From NCBI GenBank assembly GCA_021828245.1, contig JAKASC010000074.1, positions 1 to 9,788 of the forward strand: a DNA stretch of 9,788 bases, read 5' to 3'. The translations under genes were made by a program, and so were the position numbers. Below are positions 4,920 through 9,788 of this stretch, piece after piece. Origin of the DNA: Acidobacteriota bacterium (GTDB lineage Bacteria; Acidobacteriota; Terriglobia; UBA7540). The notes under the pieces were generated by a model. The model worked only from the letters and a program-made list of their open reading frames with translations. It ran no database searches and had not been told where the DNA came from. Position 1 is the first letter of the stretch. Every line of letters begins with the position of its first letter.

Positions 4920-7004
4920 TCAGGTCGAATGCGCAACGATGAGCGTCATATCGTCTTGCAGCACCGGCGAGCCTGTCCATTCGTTCACAGCCTGATAAAT
5001 CTGTCGCGCGATTTCGTCGGGAGAATCCGCAGTCATTCGCTGCACCGCCTCTGCCAGACGCTGTTCCCCAAATTCTTCCTCAAAAGAATTCTGAGGCTCG
5101 GTAATGCCGTCCGTAAAAGCTAGCAGTAAATCGCCGCGCTGGAGCTTCACTTCCCCTTGCTCGAAGCGGCTATCGGAGAACAACCCCAAAGCTGTACCTC
5201 CAACCTCAAGGCGCTCCACTTTACCATTTCTAAAGAGCATGGGGGGCGGGTGGCCCGCATTGGTGTAGGTCAATCGCCGCGAGCCGGGGTCATAAACGGC
5301 ATAGAAGAAAGTTGCGTATTTTTCCGCCGGCGTGGTCTCGTAAAGTTGACGGCTCAGTCGGCGAACCGTTTCCGCGGTTGAGAGCAACATGCCGGCGGCA
5401 CGGCCATCGCCACCGCTCGAGGCGTAGAGCTGCGCTCGGATCGCAGACTGAATGGTAGCCATCAGAAGCGCGGCGGAGATTCCCTTCCCACTCACATCGG
5501 CCAACACTATCATCACGTGTTCTCCACCCACCTGCAAAAAATCATAGTAATCGCCGCTCACCCCTTGAGCGGGAATACAGGCTCCATAGAGTTCAAGGCC
5601 GGGAACTTTTGGAATGTGATGCGGAAACAACTGTTCCTGAACGTGGCGCGCGATCTCGAGCTCATTTTGGAGGCGCGTCTTCTCTTGGACCTCGCTCAGC
5701 AATCGGCCAATCGAGGTGGTCATGGTGTCAAAAGCCACCCCCAGGGCGCCCAATTGATCGCGCGCTGGAAGTCCGATTCGGTAGGACAAATCGCCGGCTT
5801 TCACTCGTTCAGTGGCGTCATAGAGCCGGTTCACGGTGCCGGTAATGGAGCGCGTCAGCCGCAACCCCATGACTACGGACAGCAATTCAATGATGAGGAG
5901 GGTGACGGCAATCGTCACAAAAACCGTAATGTACACATGCGAATAAACCCCCAACGTTCCGAGCAAGCGACGGTTCAGCGTAGCCAGCCTCGACCGCACA
6001 TAGACAAACACCGGCGCTTGGAGGGTTTGACGGGCGCTGCCACCCCAGACAACCGGATCGAGCGCCGAGGCGCCCAGAACCGAGAGGTCGAAAAATCCCT
6101 CGGAGGGTGGCAACGGAACTGAACTGGAGGTGATGGTTTCGGTAGGCAGAGATTCACCCGAGGAGGTGCGCACTTGGAAAGAGGAGCGAGGGGTTGAGGT
6201 GCCAGTCAAGGCCCGGCCGGCAATCCCCGGAACCAATACCCCCACCGGTCCGACGCCGCCGCCCACCAGGTTCAAGAGTGCCGGAGTAAAGGGCTGCGAC
6301 AGAATGACCGTCAATTCGCCGACGGGCGTCGGACCATGATCCATGGATCGAAGCAAGAGGTGGCCGTGATCGTACACCACTCCCGCAAATTCCTCTTGAT
6401 GAAACCAGGCGGGAACGCCGACTGGGTGCGGCAGCGGTGTCCCATCCAGAAGGTAGGCGCGCGCCCGTTTGTCCAGGTGGATGGTGATTTGAAGGCCGGG
6501 GTAGGCTGCGGCATGCTGTTCCAGCTCCGTGCTGAAAAGCTGGCGTAAGCGGGCCAACAATTCCTTGGGCGTCCGAGCCTGAGTCATGTGAGCTTCGTGT
6601 CCGATCACGCGGCTGACTTGCCGCAGTTCGTCCACCTGATCGTGCAGCCTTAAGGTGACCAGATAGGCCGCGAACTGGCCGTTGATCATGGTCACGGCAA
6701 GACCGACCAACACCAGAATTAAAACCACAGGAATGACGGCAACAAAGACATAGGCCAGGGCTAGGCGACGGCTCAAACGCCACAGCACCCGATCCTTAAA
6801 CAACCGGACCAAGCGAAGAATAAAATAAATGCTACACGCGACCGCGCAGCCCCAAAAGATCACCCAAAGCGCCGCGGGCACACCCCTAGAAAGCCGACCT
6901 GTAATCTCCAAAGCCGCGCCGTAGGCTATCGTCCACACGCTCCAGCGAACCATGCCGTGGGCTCGATATTCCAGGCGAAGAGATTGGAAGATTTGGCTCA
7001 GCAT
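4920..7004 (-). CDS. Membrane-bound sensor PP2C/SpoIIE-family serine/threonine phosphatase with HAMP domain
   Basis: The 694-residue product looks like a receptor phosphatase of the RsbU/RsbP group, which dephosphorylates anti-anti-sigma (STAS) partners. Probable membrane helices lie at about 21-35, 43-66, 81-107 and 356-381. Residues about 108-355 would form an extracytoplasmic sensor domain that ends in a Gly/Pro/Ser-rich stretch (about 247-300). HAMP covers about 382-434, a short coiled coil 435-460 holds the typical NELEIARHVQEQLFP block, and the SpoIIE domain runs from about 465 to the end. Metal-binding acidic residues are present: Asp485 (SGDYYD), Asp503 (ADVSGKG), Asp632 (TDGITE) and Asp684/685 (QDDMT), so it should be active. 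No STAS, anti-sigma kinase or sigma factor gene is in the window, so its target is unknown. The start lacks a strong ribosome site; the first ATG is chosen because it keeps the four-helix topology. Confidence 0.93.
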   Translation of the reverse strand: MLSQIFQSLRLEYRAHGMVRWSVWTIAYGAALEITGRLSRGVPAALWVIFWGCAVACSIYFILRLVRLFKDRVLWRLSRRLALAYVFVAVIPVVLILVLVGLAVTMINGQFAAYLVTLRLHDQVDELRQVSRVIGHEAHMTQARTPKELLARLRQLFSTELEQHAAAYPGLQITIHLDKRARAYLLDGTPLPHPVGVPAWFHQEEFAGVVYDHGHLLLRSMDHGPTPVGELTVILSQPFTPALLNLVGGGVGPVGVLVPGIAGRALTGTSTPRSSFQVRTSSGESLPTETITSSSVPLPPSEGFFDLSVLGASALDPVVWGGSARQTLQAPVFVYVRSRLATLNRRLLGTLGVYSHVYITVFVTIAVTLLIIELLSVVMGLRLTRSITGTVNRLYDATERVKAGDLSYRIGLPARDQLGALGVAFDTMTTSIGRLLSEVQEKTRLQNELEIARHVQEQLFPHHIPKVPGLELYGACIPAQGVSGDYYDFLQVGGEHVMIVLADVSGKGISAALLMATIQSAIRAQLYASSGGDGRAAGMLLSTAETVRRLSRQLYETTPAEKYATFFYAVYDPGSRRLTYTNAGHPPPMLFRNGKVERLEVGGTALGLFSDSRFEQGEVKLQRGDLLLAFTDGITEPQNSFEEEFGEQRLAEAVQRMTADSPDEIARQIYQAVNEWTGSPVLQDDMTLIVAHST

Positions 7005-7112
7005 GGGGACTGACGGAAAAAGCTGGAGACCTTGAGCGAGCGGAATGGAACGGCTTGAGGCTTTCCCCAGGCGGCTACCTTGCGATTGTGGGTGAGAGAC
7101 ATCGGACCACCG
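7005..7112. other. Intergenic gap between the permease and the phosphatase
   Basis: This 108-nt gap has no credible ORF, no stem-loop followed by a T-run, and no well-spaced promoter. TTGACG begins inside the permease stop codon on the minus strand, but the nearest -10-like sequence is about 20 bases away, too far for a usual sigma-70 site. Read-through from the permease gene into the phosphatase gene is possible. Confidence 0.5.
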
Positions 7113-8675
7113 TCAAGATTTGTCCTTCGAGACGGGTATCCCCTCCCGTGCCTGTCGGACCTTGCTGTGAGAGCGGCTGTAAAAGAAGTAAATAAATAGC
7201 CCGATGATGAGCCATACCACCAACCGGATCCACGTCACTAAAGGGAGACTGGCCATCAGCGCCAGGGAAGTCAGTGCCCCAAGAATTGGAATCAACGGAA
7301 CCCAAGGCGTTTTGAAAGGCCTTTTCAGGTTTGGCCGGCGGACGCGCAGCACCCAAACTCCGGTACAAACAATCACGAACGCCAGCAACGTGCCGATGTT
7401 GACCAACTGCGCCAACTCGCTGATATCCAATACGGAGGAGAAAAACGCCGCAAACACGCCCACCACCATCGAGGTAATCCACGGCGTGCGAAAACGCGGA
7501 TGAACGCGGCTGGCCCATGCAGGAAGCAGTCCGTCCCGCGACATTGAATAGAGCACTCGCGATTGGCCGAACAGCATCACCAGCATGACACTCGCCAGTC
7601 CCGCCACGACACCCGCGTCCACGAGCACGCTGCCCCAATGGATTCCAATCGCATCCACCCCGACGGCCACGGGGTCTGCCACATTCAAAATCTTGTAAGG
7701 GACAATCGCCGTCAGCAAGCCCGCTACGACGATGTAAAGCACCGTGCAAATGAGCAATGAACCCACGATCCCGATCGGCATATCCTTCTGAGGGTTTTTG
7801 GCTTCTTGGGCCGAGGTGGAAACCGCATCGAAGCCGATATACGCGAAGAAGATGACGGCCGCTCCCCGCGCGATCCCCGACCATCCGAAACTGCCGAAGG
7901 TGCCGGTGTTCGGAGGAATGAAGGGATGCCAGTTTTGCGCCGCGGCCGCCGTATGATGCAGCACGTAGGCGGCCGCCAACCCAATGAACACAAAGACGAC
8001 GGCCAGCTTGATGGTCACCATCACCGAATTGAGATTGGCGGACTCCCGAATGCCCAAAATGAGAACCGCCGTCACCACCACCACCGCCACCAACGCCACC
8101 AGGTTCAGATGCGCGATGACGTGGGGCAAAGAGGAAGGATTCACATGGGCGGCGCGCAAGGCCGGCAAAATGGTTCCGAACGGCGACCACCGTCCTTGAT
8201 ACAGCACCATCTCCGTGCCCGGCGGGGCCGTCCACTGGGGGGGCAGCGTCATGCCAAAATCCCGTAGCAAGCTGACAAAGTATCCGCTCCATCCGGAGGC
8301 GACCGTCGCCGCTCCAAAAGCATATTCCAGCACCAGGTCCCATCCGATGATCCAGGCAAAAATCTCGCCCAGGGTCGCATAACCGTATGTGTAAGCCGAG
8401 CCGGCAATCGGAATGAGCGAAGCGAACTCGGCGTAGCACAAGCCCGCAAAGGCGCTACCGAGGCCCGCCAGAATGAAGGAGAGCACAATGGCCGGCCCCG
8501 CATACATGGCCGCGGCTTGGCCCGTGAGAACAAAAATGCCGGTTCCCACAATGGCGCCGATGCCGAGCGTAATCAGATTGAAAGGACCGAGGGCTCGCTT
8601 GAGGGTATGCTCGCCCTCCTCCTTCGACTCCGCCATGATGGTGTCCAACGGCTTGGTAATCAGCAGATTGGACAT
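7113..8675 (-). CDS. APC-superfamily amino-acid permease, cationic amino-acid transporter (ApcT/YfnA) type
   Basis: The 520-residue inner-membrane protein is probably a proton-coupled amino-acid importer with 12 or more helices. Family marks are GIGAIVGTGIFVLTG in helix one (38-52, the unwound substrate-binding segment), YAEFASLIPIAGSAYTY (81-97), Lys223 in helix five at the site of the proton-linked Lys of ApcT, the FFAYIGFDAVSTSAQEA block (276-292) followed by KNPQKDMPIGI, and QSRVLYSMSRDGLLP (371-385). A fairly long loop at about 141-190 between helices three and four is richer in Pro and Trp than the rest. The ATG has GGAGG six bases upstream. It follows a second, distantly related permease by 72 nt, so the two are probably co-transcribed. 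The exact substrate cannot be read from sequence. Confidence 0.94.
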   Translation of the reverse strand: MSNLLITKPLDTIMAESKEEGEHTLKRALGPFNLITLGIGAIVGTGIFVLTGQAAAMYAGPAIVLSFILAGLGSAFAGLCYAEFASLIPIAGSAYTYGYATLGEIFAWIIGWDLVLEYAFGAATVASGWSGYFVSLLRDFGMTLPPQWTAPPGTEMVLYQGRWSPFGTILPALRAAHVNPSSLPHVIAHLNLVALVAVVVVTAVLILGIRESANLNSVMVTIKLAVVFVFIGLAAAYVLHHTAAAAQNWHPFIPPNTGTFGSFGWSGIARGAAVIFFAYIGFDAVSTSAQEAKNPQKDMPIGIVGSLLICTVLYIVVAGLLTAIVPYKILNVADPVAVGVDAIGIHWGSVLVDAGVVAGLASVMLVMLFGQSRVLYSMSRDGLLPAWASRVHPRFRTPWITSMVVGVFAAFFSSVLDISELAQLVNIGTLLAFVIVCTGVWVLRVRRPNLKRPFKTPWVPLIPILGALTSLALMASLPLVTWIRLVVWLIIGLFIYFFYSRSHSKVRQAREGIPVSKDKS

Positions 8676-8681
8676 CTACGA

Positions 8682-8686
8682 CCTCC
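8682..8686 (-). promoter_or_regulatory. Shine-Dalgarno of the complete permease gene
   Basis: GGAGG on the minus strand, within TAGGAGGTCG, lies six bases before the ATG at 8675-8673. It is one of the strongest ribosome sites in the window and confirms this start, suggesting independent strong translation of the second permease even if co-transcribed with the first. Confidence 0.7.
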
Positions 8687-8747
8687 TACCCCGCGATGCG
8701 CACCTGGCTTTACATAGGACACCATGAACATCCTCTTTCCTCGGCCA

Positions 8748-9788
8748 TTACCTTGCCGCCGACCTTTGCGCCGCCCTCCGTCGCCAACCATAGTAAACGG
8801 GAACCCCAATCGCCACAATGCCCAATCCCGCCATGCTCCGCCCCGCTTTATGGGTCAACAACGCCCACTCGATAAAAAGCGCGACGATAATATACAGCGC
8901 AGGAACAATCGGGTATCCCCAGGCGCGATACGGTCGGGGAGCGTCCGGCCGCGTTCGCCGCAAACGGAAAAGGCCGAGAATCGTCAAGATATAAAACAGC
9001 ATCACCGCAAAAATGACGTAATCCAGCAGATCGTTGTAAGTCCCGGTCAACGTCAGCAGCGACGCCCAAACTGCCTGCACCATCAACGAAACCGCCGGGG
9101 TGCGGTACTTGGGGACAACGCGGCCGACCCGTTCAAAGAACAGGCCGTCGCGCGCCATGGCGTAGTAAACCCTGGCCCCGGCCAGCGTCATGCCGTTAAT
9201 GCAACCGAAAGTGGAGATAACGATGGCCGCGGCCATGAGCTCCGCGCCTTTCGCGCCCAGCATCGCTTCCATCGCCGCCGTTGCCACGCGATCATCCGGC
9301 GCATGTTGGATGCTGGAAAACGGCAGCACGCGCAGATAAACCCAATTGCAAAAGAAATAAATCGCGCACACGACCGTCGTCCCTAAAAACAGCGCCAGCG
9401 GCAAGTCGCGCCGAGGGTTGATGATCTCTTCACCCGTGAACGTCACGTTGTTCCACGCATCCGACGAGAACAGCGGCCCCACAAGCGCCACGGAAAGAAG
9501 CGTCAACGTGGAGACATTCCAATGCGCGCCGCTCCAGAAATTTTCTGCCACCGGTCGCGCGCCGGCATGACGGTCGGCCCACCACCAGCCGATAGTCACC
9601 AAACCCAAAAGCGCAGCCACCTTTAAGGTGGTAAAGAGGTTCTGAAGTCGCGCCCCGGTGCGCACTCCGAAAACGTTGGTGACGCCCAAGCCGAGCAATG
9701 CCAGAATGGCTACCAATTGCTGGGTTGAAAACGTTAACCCCACAGAATGGCCAAGCACGCTCAGCCTTCCCCAATCCAACAAATAGTT
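8748..9788 (-). CDS. APC-superfamily amino-acid permease, LAT/SteT-like, N-terminus missing (cut by window edge)
   Basis: The frame is open to the window edge, where it reads NYLLDWG, so the TTG at 9782 is an internal Leu codon and not a start. The visible 346 residues cover about the last eight helices; roughly the first 120-140 residues of a normal 450-500 residue family member lie outside. Marks of the LAT branch are VFGVRTGARLQNLFTTLKV in helix five and DAWNNVTFTGEEIINPRRDLP, close to the 'WNNV..GEIKNP.RNLP' block of the B. subtilis Ser/Thr exchanger SteT. GARVYYAMARDGLFF and RPYRAWGYPIVP near the end also fit. It is an inner-membrane transporter, most likely for neutral amino acids, by uniport or exchange. 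It is only distantly related to the permease that follows, so this is not a recent duplication. Confidence 0.9.
   Translation of the reverse strand, partial: NYLLDWGRLSVLGHSVGLTFSTQQLVAILALLGLGVTNVFGVRTGARLQNLFTTLKVAALLGLVTIGWWWADRHAGARPVAENFWSGAHWNVSTLTLLSVALVGPLFSSDAWNNVTFTGEEIINPRRDLPLALFLGTTVVCAIYFFCNWVYLRVLPFSSIQHAPDDRVATAAMEAMLGAKGAELMAAAIVISTFGCINGMTLAGARVYYAMARDGLFFERVGRVVPKYRTPAVSLMVQAVWASLLTLTGTYNDLLDYVIFAVMLFYILTILGLFRLRRTRPDAPRPYRAWGYPIVPALYIIVALFIEWALLTHKAGRSMAGLGIVAIGVPVYYGWRRRAAQRSAAR

Noticed and set aside
7075..8439. A 454-codon open frame on the minus strand
   Set aside because: It overlaps the complete permease in another frame of the same strand. The product is Gly/Arg/His-rich without membrane segments or motifs, while the permease frame carries all family blocks and a strong ribosome site.
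9780..9782. TTG as the start codon of the right-edge permease
   Set aside because: The frame continues upstream (Asn-Tyr-Leu) to the edge, and about four expected N-terminal helices are missing. The gene is cut by the window and is not truncated in the genome as far as can be seen.
1..9788. CRISPR array, tRNA, insertion sequence, phage or defence genes
   Set aside because: I looked for regularly spaced direct repeats, cloverleaf sequences, transposase motifs and nuclease/toxin signatures and saw none. All coding space is explained by the listed genes.

Overview
All nine protein genes in this window lie on the minus strand, so transcription runs from the right edge to the left. The sequence is GC-rich. 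It encodes exported proteins, a large receptor-type SpoIIE phosphatase and an nnr-tsaE pair, all typical of a Gram-negative free-living bacterium. The phosphatase layout (N-terminal helices, large extracytoplasmic domain, HAMP, short coiled coil, SpoIIE domain) and the style of the Nnr N-terminus remind me most of Acidobacteriota. Verrucomicrobiota is the main alternative. This placement comes from family memory, not from a search.

Region by region, in transcription order. (1) 9788-7113: two amino-acid permeases of the APC superfamily in tandem. The first is LAT/SteT-like and cut by the window edge; the second is a complete CAT/ApcT-like protein. (2) 7004-4920: a membrane-anchored PP2C/SpoIIE-type serine/threonine phosphatase with a sensor domain and HAMP. 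(3) 4718-3975: a FabG-like short-chain dehydrogenase whose start is best placed at a TTG codon. Its catalytic Ser and Tyr positions are Ala and Phe. (4) 3974-3802: an intergenic stretch rich in inverted repeats, with a possible 19-codon leader ORF. (5) 3801-656: a tight three-gene operon of a two-helix potassium-channel/RCK protein with an unusual TIGAG filter, bifunctional NAD(P)HX-repair enzyme Nnr, and t6A ATPase TsaE. The gaps are 3 nt and a 4-nt ATGA overlap. (6) 586-1: two small exported proteins of unknown function, one extremely basic, the second cut by the left edge.

Most of the window is ordinary housekeeping and transport. The clearest functional cluster is channel-nnr-tsaE. The RCK domain has an NAD-type Rossmann motif, and the Nnr epimerase family binds a structural K+ ion, so a link between potassium and nicotinamide-cofactor repair is possible but unproven. 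I see no CRISPR array, tRNA, rRNA, insertion sequence or defence system, and no convincing evidence of a wholly new system. The points most worth checking are the altered channel filter, the altered SDR active site, the folded leader region before the channel gene, and the basic exported protein.
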